Source: Streptomyces sp. NRRL F-5135
Lineage (GTDB): Bacteria; Actinomycetota; Actinomycetes; Streptomycetales; Streptomycetaceae
Assembly: GCF_000719775.1 (NCBI RefSeq)
Contig: NZ_JOHR01000029.1
Coordinates: 1-61,409, forward strand
Direction of reading: 5' to 3'
DNA length: 61,409 nt
Shown: in pieces, positions 17,089-25,597 of the stretch
Layout of the letters: every line of letters begins with the position of its first letter
Numbering within the stretch: position 1 is the stretch's first letter
The notes under the pieces: generated by a model
The model's input: the letters and a program-made list of their open reading frames with translations, nothing else
The model's database searches: none
What the model was told of the DNA's origin: nothing
Translations under genes and position numbers: made by a program

Positions 17089-18326
17089 CGGCCGGTCTCC
17101 GCCATCAGCACCGGCTCGATGTCCAGGGCGAAGGAGCGCGCGACGCGCAGGCCGTCGTTGTAGTCGATCTCGAACACCCTCTTTCCGCCGGGATCGTTGA
17201 CGTAGGCGCGGCTGCGGTCGACCTCGATCACGGGTGCGGTTCCGTCGGTCCCCGCGCGCTGCTTACCCGTCAGAAGCCGCTCGGTCCTGGCGATGTGCTC
17301 GCCGGTGGCGATGTCGTAGCCGTGCAGGGCGCCGTCGGTCTCCAGGACGAGCAGCGGGGAGCCCTCTCCCGCGGTGTTGGCCGCGACGACGGGCCCGGTC
17401 TCCACCCGGGCCCACGTCCGCTCGGTGACATCGAGAATCCACACGGCGTCGTTCCCGGCGGGCGCGGTGAGAGTGTCGCCGCCGGGGCGCTGCCGCAAGT
17501 CAACGGCCCGTTGCCCTTCGGGGACGGCGTCGTCGTAGGGGATCTTCTCGGCGGTGAAGGAGCCGTTCTCCGCATGGACGAGCAGGGCGCCGTCGGCGCA
17601 TCCCAGCACCACTCCGCGTCGGGTGACGGTGTCGCCGCGCGGGTCCTCGCACTCCGCTTCCGGGGACGCGACGCGCTTGCCCTGCCGGTCGAACACGGCC
17701 GGCCTCGTCGTGTCACCCTTCTCGGTGAGGCCCAGCAGGTGCTCCGCGTACGGTACGACGGCACCGGCGTAGGCGCCCGACAGCGTCCGGGACGACCCGA
17801 TCTCGCCCTTCTCCAGCTTGCTCCGGTCATGGAGGGCCACCCGGCCGTCCTCGTCGGTCACCGCGGTCACGGCGGCGTCGCCGCGTACCTGCGCTTCACG
17901 GCCCGCGGCGAGGTCACCGACATCGCGTATCGCCGCCCGGTAGTAGTGAACGTGGTCCCCGTGGTCCACCGTCCACGCGCCGCTGTCGAGCACATGTGTG
18001 CTCTCGGCGGTGTGGACGTAGCCGAACCGCCCGTCCGTGCCCAGCCGGACGGCGCCCGCCACCCGTGCCGTGGTGTGCGCCTTGCCGCTGATGAGGTCGA
18101 GGACCCGGGTGTTCCCACTCTCGGGGTCGTTGAGGATCAGGCGGGACTGCTGCTCGGCGGCCTCCCGCGCACCCTCGATGAACCCGTGCGGCGTGGCGGA
18201 CGAGGAAGTCGGCGTCGGCCGGGCTGCGTTGTCGCCGTCTCCCGTACAGCTCGTGGTGAGCTGCGTGGTGAGCAGCAGGGCGGCCGTTGCCCATGGAGTG
18301 ACGTTTCTTCGGACGGTCAAGACCAT
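17085..18326 (-). CDS. Second AztD-like beta-propeller lipoprotein
   Basis: 413 residues. The N-terminal signal ends with TTSC (C27), a lipobox, and the mature part is a propeller-like protein parallel to the AztD at 14823-16019: VDHGDHVHYYRA and DAAVTAVTDEDGRVALHD, ending VLMAETGR. The HGDHVHYY segment is a candidate zinc site. It sits between aztB (15 bp upstream) and aztC (ATGA overlap), inside the transport operon. Having two AztD-like proteins in one system is unusual. It may be a diverged paralogue that donates zinc to AztC or scavenges it; identity with the AztD family is by pattern and context. Confidence 0.75.
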   Translation of the reverse strand: MVLTVRRNVTPWATAALLLTTQLTTSCTGDGDNAARPTPTSSSATPHGFIEGAREAAEQQSRLILNDPESGNTRVLDLISGKAHTTARVAGAVRLGTDGRFGYVHTAESTHVLDSGAWTVDHGDHVHYYRAAIRDVGDLAAGREAQVRGDAAVTAVTDEDGRVALHDRSKLEKGEIGSSRTLSGAYAGAVVPYAEHLLGLTEKGDTTRPAVFDRQGKRVASPEAECEDPRGDTVTRRGVVLGCADGALLVHAENGSFTAEKIPYDDAVPEGQRAVDLRQRPGGDTLTAPAGNDAVWILDVTERTWARVETGPVVAANTAGEGSPLLVLETDGALHGYDIATGEHIARTERLLTGKQRAGTDGTAPVIEVDRSRAYVNDPGGKRVFEIDYNDGLRVARSFALDIEPVLMAETGR

Positions 18327-18341
18327 CGCCTCACGTTTCTT

Positions 18342-19220
18342 TCAGTTGGCTTCGTGCGCAGGGGCACGGGCGGGCCCGGGGGCGGGGGCGGTCGAGCGGT
18401 GTCCACGGCGATGACGAAGGCCGGAGGCCAGGTGGGAGAGGAAGAACAGACCGACCGCGAGGGCCGAGACGGTCGCCCCGGCGGCGGTGCCCAGATGCCA
18501 GGACAGCAGCAGCCCCCCGAACGTGGCGGTGACGCCGAGGAGCCCGGCGAGCGCCATGACCCCGCGGACACTGCGCGCCCATGGCAGCGCCCCGGCGGGC
18601 GGGGCGATGAGCAGGCCGAGGACCAGCAGCGTTCCCACGACGTGGAACGAGGCGACGATCGCCAGACCGAGCAGTCCGAGCAGCACGGCATGGGCGACTC
18701 GCGGACGCAGACCGAGGGTCTGGGCCTTCCGCGGGTCGAACGCCAGGGCCAGGAAGGCCCGGTGGCCGAGGACCGAGACGGCCAGCGCCACCAGCAGCGC
18801 CGCCGCCAGCAGGAACAGATCCTGCCGGCGTACGGCGAGGACGTCACCGAAGAGGAATCCGGTCAGGTCCACCGCGAAGGACTGCGAGCGCGAGACGATG
18901 ATCACGCCGAGCGAGAGCATGCCGACGAACAGCAGCCCGATCCCGGTGTCCTGGGACAGCCTCGGAGTACGGCCCAGCGCCGTGACGCCCGCTGTCATGA
19001 CGGCCGCGCTCAGCGCCGCGCCGACCAGCAGGTTGCCGCCGAACAGCGCGGCCACCGCGACCCCCGGCAGAAGCCCGTGGGACATGGCGTCGCCGAGGAA
19101 GGCCATTCCCCTGAGCACCACCCAGGTCCCGGCCAGCGCGCAGATCGCCGACACCAGGATTCCGCCCCACAGGGCTCGTTGCACGAAGGTGACCTCGAAC
19201 GGGGCCGTCAACCACTCCAT
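18342..19220 (-). CDS. aztB: Zinc ABC transporter permease (AztB/ZnuB-like)
   Basis: 292 residues, ATG start (MEWLTAPFEVTF). ABC-3 family integral membrane protein with about eight or nine helices: WVVLRGMAFLGDAMSHG early, the typical coupling and substrate segment of ZnuB/MntB proteins, then GIGLLFVGMLSLGVII and FLFGDVLAV. It works with the ATPase encoded divergently at 19245 and the AztC lipoprotein. It is the first gene of the leftward unit aztB, aztD-like, aztC, aztD. Its start is only 16 bp from a Zur-box-like site, so its own mRNA leader must be very short. Confidence 0.92.
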   Translation of the reverse strand: MEWLTAPFEVTFVQRALWGGILVSAICALAGTWVVLRGMAFLGDAMSHGLLPGVAVAALFGGNLLVGAALSAAVMTAGVTALGRTPRLSQDTGIGLLFVGMLSLGVIIVSRSQSFAVDLTGFLFGDVLAVRRQDLFLLAAALLVALAVSVLGHRAFLALAFDPRKAQTLGLRPRVAHAVLLGLLGLAIVASFHVVGTLLVLGLLIAPPAGALPWARSVRGVMALAGLLGVTATFGGLLLSWHLGTAAGATVSALAVGLFFLSHLASGLRHRRGHRSTAPAPGPARAPAHEAN

Positions 19221-19231
19221 GACGAGCACAC

Positions 19232-19251
19232 TACAATGAAAATCATGTTCA
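19232..19251. promoter_or_regulatory. Zur-box-like site and promoter between aztB and aztA
   Basis: TGAAAATCATGTTCA at 19237-19251 differs by one base from the Streptomyces Zur consensus core TGAAAATCATTTTCA. A -10 hexamer TACAAT (19232-19237) for rightward transcription overlaps it and would place the transcript start at about 19244-19245, right at an in-frame ATG. Zinc-dependent repression of both divergent units is expected. Confidence 0.8.
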
Positions 19252-19979
19252 TAAAACCGACCCGTCCGACCACGGCGACGCAGGACCGGACCGCGCACGT
19301 CCGCTTCGTCGGACTGTGTGCCGGATATCCGGGCCGCCCCGTCCTGCGTCAACTCGACGCCGAGATACCGAGACTGGCCACGACCGCGCTGGTCGGCCCG
19401 AACGGCAGCGGCAAGTCGACGCTGCTCGCCGTCCTGGCCGGTGTGATCCGTCCCGCATCGGGAGAGCTGCATCACCACGGGGAACTGCCGCCCGCCTTTG
19501 TCCCCCAGCGCACGGCCACCGGCGACACACTGCCGCTGACCGTCCGGCAGACCGTGGAGATGGGACGCTGGGGCGAACGCGGCCCCTGGCGCCGGCTGAC
19601 GGGGCGCGACCACGCGGCGGTGGACCACGCGCTCGACCGGCTCGGCATCGGCGATCTCGGCACGCGTCAGTTGGGGGAGCTGTCAGGCGGACAGCGCCGG
19701 CGCGCCCTGATCGCACAGGGCTTGGCTCAGGGGTCCGATCTGCTGCTTCTCGACGAACCGGCCACGGGGCTGGACCCGGAGGCCAGGGAACGGATCGGGG
19801 CGCTGCTGACGGAACTCGTCGCCGACGGCGTGACGGTGGTCCAGGCCACACACGATCTGGACGCCGCGCGCTCGGCGGACACGTGCCTCGTGCTCCGCGA
19901 CGGACGCCTGGCGGGAGCGGGCCGCCCCGACCAGGTTCTCACCGAGTCGGCGCTCGCCCGGATCTGGCAGCCGCTCTGA
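19245..19979 (+). CDS. aztA: Zinc ABC transporter ATP-binding protein (AztA-like)
   Basis: 244 residues from ATG 19245 (MFIKPTRPTTATQ); ATG 19236 would add three residues but falls in the Zur box and upstream of the probable transcription start, so a leaderless start at 19245 is preferred. All ABC ATPase motifs are present: Walker A VGPNGSGKST, Q-loop FVPQRTA, signature LSGGQRRRA, Walker B LLLLDEPATGLD and H-loop ATHDLDAA. It energises zinc uptake with AztB and AztC. It is transcribed divergently from aztB with only 24 bp between the starts. A single short ABC domain of this length is standard for zinc importers. Confidence 0.92.
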   Translation: MFIKPTRPTTATQDRTAHVRFVGLCAGYPGRPVLRQLDAEIPRLATTALVGPNGSGKSTLLAVLAGVIRPASGELHHHGELPPAFVPQRTATGDTLPLTVRQTVEMGRWGERGPWRRLTGRDHAAVDHALDRLGIGDLGTRQLGELSGGQRRRALIAQGLAQGSDLLLLDEPATGLDPEARERIGALLTELVADGVTVVQATHDLDAARSADTCLVLRDGRLAGAGRPDQVLTESALARIWQPL

Positions 19980-20079
19980 CACACGGGCCGCCCCGCCCGA
20001 CGCGAACAGGGCCGAACGACAACTGGGCCGGCGGCGCGTGGCGGCCCGGTGACGCGGGAACGGCTGACGGACGCCGCCC

Positions 20080-20697
20080 GGCACACCGTACCGAGCGCGT
20101 GGGCCGCCTCGTCGATGACGCGGGCGGCCGGGGGGTCGCCCGCGCTGCGGCGAGGGCGAGGATCTCGTCGTAGCCGTGGTCCCGGCCGGTGGCCGCCCGG
20201 ACCTGGTAGCGGATGCTCGGGATGGCGAGAAGCGCGACGGCGCTGCCCCGAGTTCCGTCAGGTGTGAGCGGCCCATGGGGGTTGATGATCCAGTGACGGC
20301 CGATCCACCGGCCGTGCTCGGCGGAGGGTCGCGCACATGGCCGCCGACCTCGACGCCGACCCCGGCCAGACGGGGGAAGTCCCGGGCGAACCCGTCGGTC
20401 ATCTCGTGCGGCAAGGCGGCGACAGCGTCCGGAGCGCGGGTGGCGAGCGGAAGGGCCCTATGGGCGACGACATCACTCTTGAGGGTGGTGACGACGCCGT
20501 GGACCGTATCGGCGGTGATCTTGAACAGTGGCTTGGTCAGCCGGGTGAGGCTGCCCGCCGAGAGGTTCAGCTTCCTGGCGATCTCGCTGTGCGACACGGG
20601 GCCCTGGGTCAGCACCTCAATGGCCACCGCGCCGTTCGGCGGGGCTCAGTGGTGCCCAACTGTCTTGACGGGTCGATTGTTCCAAGTCAAAAGTAAC
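20080..20697 (-). pseudogene. Decayed ROK-family transcriptional regulator
   Basis: Reading the minus strand gives RPVKTVGHH, a TGA stop, then APPNGAVAIEVLTQGPVSH, EIARKLNLSAGSLTRLTKPL (MarR-like HTH) and the start of a ROK domain (TVHGVVTTLKSDVVAHR). Further on, in another frame, come GSAVALLAIPSIRYQVRAA and GYDEILALAAA, and after one more frame change PPAARVIDEAAHALGTVC. These pieces follow the order of Streptomyces ROK repressors but carry a nonsense codon, deletions and frameshifts, and the C-terminus is missing. It is the likely former regulator of the divergent sugar ABC operon whose remains lie at 20736. Confidence 0.8.
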
Positions 20698-20735
20698 TCA
20701 ACCCGAGGACGAGTCATGTGACAAGGGAGTCTTTG

Positions 20736-21006
20736 ATGACTGTCGCCTCAAGCACTGCGCAGTCGCACCCTCCCGAACGCGGTACGCGTCCGAGCGCCGA
20801 GCGGAAACCGGGCCTCGGCCGACGTGACCGCCTTCACCCGGCCGGTCGCCGACCGGACCACATTCTCGTACCCGATCACCGACTACGCGGCGGATCTCGT
20901 GGCCCTGATGAAGCCGGCGCTCCAGGACATCTACGCCAATGGCAAGCCGGTGAGCGGCCTCGACACGACCAACCGCCAGATCAACCGCATCCTCGCGCAG
21001 GACTGA
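20736..21006 (+). pseudogene. Deletion scar: sugar ABC permease N-terminus joined to solute-binding-protein C-terminus
   Basis: An ATG after AAGGGAG opens MTVASSTAQSHPPERGTRPS, typical of the cytoplasmic tail of a sugar ABC permease. From about 20824 another frame reads the last 60 residues of an extracellular sugar-binding protein, including TTFSYPITDYAADLVALMK and TTNRQINRILAQD, with its natural TGA. The permease body, probably a second permease, and most of the binding protein are absent. The junction lies near 20815-20825. A single deletion of several kilobases best explains it. The next gene, a dehydrogenase, is intact 14 bp later. Confidence 0.75.
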
Positions 21007-21020
21007 CCGAAAGGTGTTCC

Positions 21021-22223
21021 ATGTCCACGCCCTTCTCCCTCGCCATCGTCGGCGCCGGGCAGTTCGCCGGGCAGTTCGCCAAGCTCTGGCGGCTGCACCC
21101 GGGCGTCGGTGACATCGTCGCCACCGACCTCGTCCCCGAGCGGGCCGCCCGGCTCGCCGCCGAGCACGGCCTCGCCGGCACGCTCCCCTCATTCGAGGCC
21201 GTACTGGACTCCGACGTCGACGCGGTCGCGGTCTTCACCCAGCGCTGGACGCACGGCCCCCTCGTCGTCCAGGCCCTGCGGGCGGGCAAGCACGTGTACT
21301 CGGCTGTGCCGATGGCGGTCAGCCACGGAGAGATCGCGGCCATCATCGACGCCGTACGGGACACCGGCCTGACGTACATGATGGGCGAGACCAGCCAGTA
21401 CAACCCGGCCACGGTCTACGCCCGCGAGCAGGTCGCCAAGGACGCCTTCGGCCGGCTCTTCTACGCCGAGGGCGACTACGTGCACGACATGGACCTCGGC
21501 TTCTACGAGGCGTACCGGTACAGCGGCGGCGAGGGCTGGAAGTCCACCGCCAGCTACCCGCCCCTTCTCTATCCGACCCACTCGGTCGGCGGGGTGCTCG
21601 GCGCCTGGCGGACGCATGCGGTGAGTGTCTCCGCCATCGGCGTACGGGACGACCGGGGGGACGGGGTCTTCGACAAGGAGATCAGCCAGTTCGACAACGA
21701 CTTCTCGAACGCGACGGCGCTGTTCGAGGTCGCCGGCGGCGGCTCGTTCCGTACGAACGAGTTCCGTCGGGTGGGCTATCCGTCCCACATCCGGGAGTCG
21801 CGTTTCCGCTTCTTCGGTACGGAGGCGAGCCTCGAACAGCTCGCCACGGTCAGTTTCTGGCAGGACAAGGAGGGTGTACAGGACATCACCGATCACCTCC
21901 GCCCCAAGGCGACCCTCTCCCCCGACGACCCGTCGCTCCAGCACGTGGCGCCGGCGCTGCGGGACGCGTTCACCTCGGGCTCGGCGCCCGTGCACGACCG
22001 GTCCCGGCTGCCCCAGGAGTTCGCCCATGTCTCCAACGGCCATGAGGGAAGCCACCACTTCCTGGCCGACGACTTCGTCACGGCGGTCGCCACGGGCACG
22101 CTCCCCCCGGTGAACGCCTGGGTCGCGGCCCGCTACACCCTGCCCGGGATCGTGGCGCACGAGTCTGCGCTGAAGGACGGTGAACGCCTGGAAATCCCGG
22201 ACTTCGGGGACGCGCCGGAGTAA
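21021..22223 (+). CDS. Gfo/Idh/MocA-family oxidoreductase
   Basis: 400 residues; AAGGTG precedes the ATG. The Rossmann motif is AIVGAGQFAGQF, followed by VATDLVPERAARLA and a catalytic-lysine region altered from EKP to SAVPMAVS (HVYSAVPMAVSHGEIA), so the usual family Lys is not present at this place. The C-terminal part carries DYVHDMDLGFYEAYRYS and YPTHSVGGVL, pointing to a carbohydrate-type substrate. It was probably the last gene of a sugar ABC operon now deleted upstream; its own ribosome-binding site is intact. The missing EKP lysine makes the catalysed reaction uncertain. Confidence 0.85.
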   Translation: MSTPFSLAIVGAGQFAGQFAKLWRLHPGVGDIVATDLVPERAARLAAEHGLAGTLPSFEAVLDSDVDAVAVFTQRWTHGPLVVQALRAGKHVYSAVPMAVSHGEIAAIIDAVRDTGLTYMMGETSQYNPATVYAREQVAKDAFGRLFYAEGDYVHDMDLGFYEAYRYSGGEGWKSTASYPPLLYPTHSVGGVLGAWRTHAVSVSAIGVRDDRGDGVFDKEISQFDNDFSNATALFEVAGGGSFRTNEFRRVGYPSHIRESRFRFFGTEASLEQLATVSFWQDKEGVQDITDHLRPKATLSPDDPSLQHVAPALRDAFTSGSAPVHDRSRLPQEFAHVSNGHEGSHHFLADDFVTAVATGTLPPVNAWVAARYTLPGIVAHESALKDGERLEIPDFGDAPE

Positions 22224-22305
22224 CGGGAACGCCGGAGCGACAGGCGCACGCCGGAGCGACGGGTGTGCGCCGCCCGCCGCACCGCGAGCGAGGGCCGCCG
22301 GGTCA

Positions 22306-23424
22306 TCAGACCTTGGTGGCGGCGGCCTGCAGGGAGGTGAAGTCACGGAGGTACGCGTCGTACGGCGCGGCCCCCTCCAGCCGGAGCAGCGCCTCGTCGT
22401 TCTCGCGGAGGGACGAGTAGTCCAGGTTGTGGGAGCCCGTGAAGGTCCACTTGGTGTCGGCGTGGCCCGCGTACGTGCCCTCGATCAGGACGTACTTCGA
22501 GTGCACGAGGTAGCCGTCGGAGGTGGAGAGCTGCCGCAGGTCGATGTTCCTGTGCCCGGTGAGCTCGGCCGCGTCGTTGCTGTCGTGGTAGACGACGCGG
22601 ATCGAGCAGCCCTGGTCGGCCATGGCCCTCAGCTTCGCGGCCACCTCGTCGCGGTGCAGGGCGAACGCGGCCACACTCACCTTCCCGTTGTCCGCGCACG
22701 ACAGGTTGGAGAGGATGCTGACCACGATGTCGCCCGTGCGCTGCGGGAAGAAGTAGTACTTCTCCGTGCCGACCTTGCCCTGGGTGAAGTAGTCGGAATT
22801 CTTCTTCATGGCGGCCAGATCGTTGAAGTAGCCGACGTACGCCGTGTAGAGGGCGGTGTTGCCGACGACCGTGTAGGCGTTGTTCCAGTACTTGTCGGTG
22901 TTGACCGGGGTCTGATTGGCCGAGGTCTGGATGACCACGTCCTCCGCCTCGCCGGCGTCGCCGATGCGGGAGAAGGTGAAGAACTTGTTGTGGTTGATCA
23001 GTCCGGACCCGCTGTTGCCGATGCACGCGGCGTTCTCGGTGCACACCTGGACCCATGACCGCGCGGAGCGGTCGGTGCCGAGCGCGGCGACGAGGTTCCG
23101 CGACGCGTCCCGGTCGGCGAACTTGCTGTCGAGCACGACCCGGACGTTGACGCCCCGGGCGTGGGCGGACGTCAGAGCGTCGGCATATCCCTGGTCGGTC
23201 AGCGCGTAGAGCGAGGCTCGGATCAGCCGGCCGCTCTGGGTATTGCCGATCGCACCGATGATGTGGTTCTTGATGGCGTTCTTCTCCGCGGTCGTCCCCC
23301 GCGGATTGCTGAAGACGGCACCAGTGACGATCGGCGGATCGGCCTGTGCGGCAGATGCCGGTCCCCCCGTCAGCGTGGTGCCGACGAGCGCCACCACCGC
23401 CATGAGCAGCATGCGTATACGCAC
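22306..23424 (-). CDS. Secreted phospholipase D-like protein
   Basis: 372 residues, GTG start (VRIRMLLMAVVALVG) with GAGGGG upstream. Sec signal peptide cleaved after ASAA. Two PLD-like halves: the first HKD-type motif is degenerate (LINHNKFFTFSRIG), the second is VHSKYVLIEG with TGSHNLDYSS downstream. The C-terminal half also has AALHRD-like CSIRVVYHDSNDAAELTG. The family hydrolyses phosphodiesters; the HxK and N residues needed for a PLD-type active site are visible in both halves. It ends convergently with the dehydrogenase at 21021-22223. Exported, probably soluble. Substrate unknown. Confidence 0.85.
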   Translation of the reverse strand: MRIRMLLMAVVALVGTTLTGGPASAAQADPPIVTGAVFSNPRGTTAEKNAIKNHIIGAIGNTQSGRLIRASLYALTDQGYADALTSAHARGVNVRVVLDSKFADRDASRNLVAALGTDRSARSWVQVCTENAACIGNSGSGLINHNKFFTFSRIGDAGEAEDVVIQTSANQTPVNTDKYWNNAYTVVGNTALYTAYVGYFNDLAAMKKNSDYFTQGKVGTEKYYFFPQRTGDIVVSILSNLSCADNGKVSVAAFALHRDEVAAKLRAMADQGCSIRVVYHDSNDAAELTGHRNIDLRQLSTSDGYLVHSKYVLIEGTYAGHADTKWTFTGSHNLDYSSLRENDEALLRLEGAAPYDAYLRDFTSLQAAATKV

Positions 23425-23608
23425 GTCTTCCCCTCCCCGGTCCACTCCCGTGGACGCCAGATGACGAAGTCGTGATCGTTTCATGGCGGTGGCCGGAAAG
23501 CCACGGTGGCTCGTGTCCGGACTCGCCGCTGCCCCCGCCGGTGGCACCACGCACGGCCAGTACGTCCCCGCCGGTGGCCGCCCAACGAGGTTGTCGAGCA
23601 GCACCGTT

Positions 23609-24070
23609 TCAGCGCTGGACCGTGACGACCAGCCGCGGCAGCACTCTGCCGGCGATGGAGCCCGAGGGGACATCTCCCGTGCGCACCGCGCCCATCGCGC
23701 GGTAGAAAGGCTCGGCATTCGGGTCGGCGTCGATCGTGAGCCGGGTGAACCCCAGGTCTCGTCCGGCAGCGAGGGTGCTTTCGAACAGCAGGCGGCCGAT
23801 CCCCCGGCCGATGGCCCGCGGCTCGACGAACATCATGCCCAGAACGCCGACGGGTGGCTCGCCCTCAAGAGTCGTGAAGCCCAGGATGTGACCCTCTCTG
23901 TCAGCCACCAGGGCTCGTCGGCGCGCGACCTCACTCGCGCCCACGGTGAGCTCGTCCCGACACGCTTCCAGGAACTCGGCGTCATAGCCCCAATGCGACT
24001 TGGACCGCAGTGCCAAGTCGGTGAGTATCTCGGCTTCCGTCGCCCGGGCGGGCCTGATCAGCACGTCCAT
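23609..24070 (-). CDS. GNAT family N-acetyltransferase
   Basis: 153 residues (MDVLIRPARATEAEIL). Shows the GNAT layout: N-terminal IRPA strand, LGMMFVEPRAIGRGIGRLLF as the acetyl-CoA-binding segment (Q/R-x-x-G-x-G/A form RAIGRGIG), then LTIDADPNAEPFYRAMGA, the standard motif B. The substrate cannot be read from sequence. It is a single gene; the 184 bp between it and the PLD-like start hold nothing recognisable. Confidence 0.88.
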   Translation of the reverse strand: MDVLIRPARATEAEILTDLALRSKSHWGYDAEFLEACRDELTVGASEVARRRALVADREGHILGFTTLEGEPPVGVLGMMFVEPRAIGRGIGRLLFESTLAAGRDLGFTRLTIDADPNAEPFYRAMGAVRTGDVPSGSIAGRVLPRLVVTVQR

Positions 24071-24291
24071 CTACGTCCCCCGGTCCAGATGTGGGTCCTT
24101 CGATCTTCGCACCCGGCAGGCACGCGGGAGAAGTACGCGGCGGCATACAGCCGGCGCGCCTCGGGGCACGGGAACGCCCCATCCCGTACAACCTTTCGAC
24201 CTCCTTGATCGTCGAATGTGTACGCCCGGAGGCCCCGGTGCGTCGTTCGTCATGGCCACTATCTGTCCGGCCATCCTTTGAGGGGAGTCCC

Positions 24292-24507
24292 ATGAGACCT
24301 GCCTCTGCCTGGCGCGCGCTGTGCGTCGGAACCGGTATCACCGCGGCGGTCGGCCTGCTCACAGCCGGTTTCGCCGCGCCCGCGTCCGCGGACGAGCCGC
24401 AGAGCGACCAGCTGTGGCTCAACGTGCCGTACGAGCAGGCTATGCCGCTCGGTACGGCCGGCGGGCGACCGGAATCCCGCTCGCTCGACGCCTCCAGCAA
24501 TCTGTAG
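24292..24507 (+). pseudogene. Truncated secreted protein, N-terminal piece
   Basis: GAGGGGA precedes an ATG opening 71 codons. A Sec signal peptide ends near APASADEP, followed by SDQLWLNVPYEQAMPLGT and GGRPESRSLD, then a short tail ASSNL and TAG. The sequence after SLD does not look natural. The continuation expected for this kind of Streptomyces secreted protein (ATIGLYHDNDNFTV) is found on the opposite strand at 24587-24688, so the gene appears broken by a local inversion. It could still make a 71-residue exported peptide. Confidence 0.55.
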
Positions 24508-24586
24508 CGGTACTCGTCCGACACCCACGTGTACAACGCCGTCGCCATCAACCGGCGCAGGTTCCACTCGAACCCCATCCTCTTCC

Positions 24587-24688
24587 TCACCGCACCTCGG
24601 CGACGCCGGCGAGACCGGAGATGTCCAGGGTGACCTCGCCATCGGTCACCGTGAAGTTGTCGTTGTCGTGGTACAGACCGATCGTTGC
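24587..24688 (-). pseudogene. Inverted internal fragment of the secreted-protein gene
   Basis: The minus strand reads ATIGLYHDNDNFTVTDGE, then VTLDISGLAGVAEVR and TGA. It has no start codon context of its own. Joining it after residue SLD of the plus-strand piece at 24292 restores one reading frame through a shared GC dinucleotide. The remaining downstream part of the gene was not found. The rest of the 24508-24829 stretch holds no recognisable gene. Confidence 0.5.
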
Positions 24689-24829
24689 GGCGCCGGATGG
24701 AACGCATGGATGGAAAGGGACTGGGGCGCGGCGAGGCGGGTGTGCCTCCTGCGTCCGGAGGGCCTGTGACGGGCGGGGCTGTCCCGCAGGCGTCGGTGGA
24801 GCCACAGTTCATCATTTCGGGCTGCCCCT

Positions 24830-25483
24830 CTAACGTGTCACCAGAGGCAGGCCGGCCGCGGTGGCCGCCACCATGCGCTTCAGAGTCGGGCGAAACGGCG
24901 GGAACGCCCCCGCAATTTCCGGCTCGCGCGCGTACAGTTCACGCAGCGCCTCAGGCGGACGGGTGATGGGAAACAGCTTCGCGACGAAAGCGCTGGCTGT
25001 CATCACGAGTGCGGCGCCATCGGCGGGAGTCAGTTCCGGGCAGGCGTCGGAGATGCGCTGGCCGATCGCCCAGTAGGTGTCGATGGCCCATCTCTTGAAG
25101 ACCTTCAGCACCTCGACGGACACATTGTGCTCAAGCATCGTCTCCGAGTGCGTGGTCAAATCACAGTAGAGCGGCCGGTCCACGAAGGCATCCGCGAGAA
25201 CACCCGCCGTTGCCTCAGTCCCACTCACTTCCTGCAACCGGACACTGACCACGCTCGCCCACTCGGAACCCGCGCTCATCAGCAGATGCAGGTAGATCTC
25301 CTCACGCGTGCCGAAGTAGCGCAACACGTTCGACTTGGCGAGTCCGACCGCGGTGGCGATGTCCTGCAGGCTGACCCTGGCCACGCCGGAACGCTCGGCG
25401 AGCTCCCGAGCTGCGGTGAGGATCGCCTCGCGACGCTGCTCCTTCTGATCAGGGCGTCGAGCCCGCTGGAATGGCGCTGACAT
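24830..25483 (-). CDS. TetR/AcrR-family transcriptional regulator
   Basis: 217 residues (MSAPFQRARRPDQKEQRR). HTH: VSLQDIATAVGLAKSNVLRYFGTREEIY. The C-terminal part with YLHLLMSAGSEWASVV, HSETMLEHNVSVEVLKVFK and RMVAATAAGLPLV fits the TetR group with a conserved SETMLE-type segment. It is divergent from the SnoaL-like and alpha/beta-hydrolase genes. The gap carries a widely spaced perfect inverted repeat, so it likely represses both directions. The inducer is unknown. Confidence 0.88.
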   Translation of the reverse strand: MSAPFQRARRPDQKEQRREAILTAARELAERSGVARVSLQDIATAVGLAKSNVLRYFGTREEIYLHLLMSAGSEWASVVSVRLQEVSGTEATAGVLADAFVDRPLYCDLTTHSETMLEHNVSVEVLKVFKRWAIDTYWAIGQRISDACPELTPADGAALVMTASAFVAKLFPITRPPEALRELYAREPEIAGAFPPFRPTLKRMVAATAAGLPLVTR

Positions 25484-25506
25484 GACCGTTCATCCTAGTC
25501 CAGATC

Positions 25507-25549
25507 TAACAGAACACCCATCTCTTGTTAAGGGACGGCTGTTCTGTTA
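25507..25549. promoter_or_regulatory. Inverted repeat pair, likely TetR operator
   Basis: TAACAGAAC at 25507-25515 and GTTCTGTTA at 25541-25549 form a perfect 9-bp inverted repeat with a 25-bp spacer. The element lies between the tetR (start 25483) and the rightward SnoaL-like gene (25598). The spacing suits two half-operators on either side of overlapping promoters. Confidence 0.55.
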
Positions 25550-25597
25550 ATGTCCCGCCATCCGACCCCCCATCGCGCGCTCCGGGAGTGAAAGACC

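Noticed and set aside
22229..22260. Direct repeat ACGCCGGAGCGAC, two copies
   Set aside because: Two copies only, in a convergent gap; probably slippage, no further copies seen.
24492..24580. Minus-strand reading MGFEWNLRRLMATALYTW as the N-terminus of an XRE regulator
   Set aside because: The start resembles some XRE proteins, but the similarity ends after about ten residues and no HTH follows.
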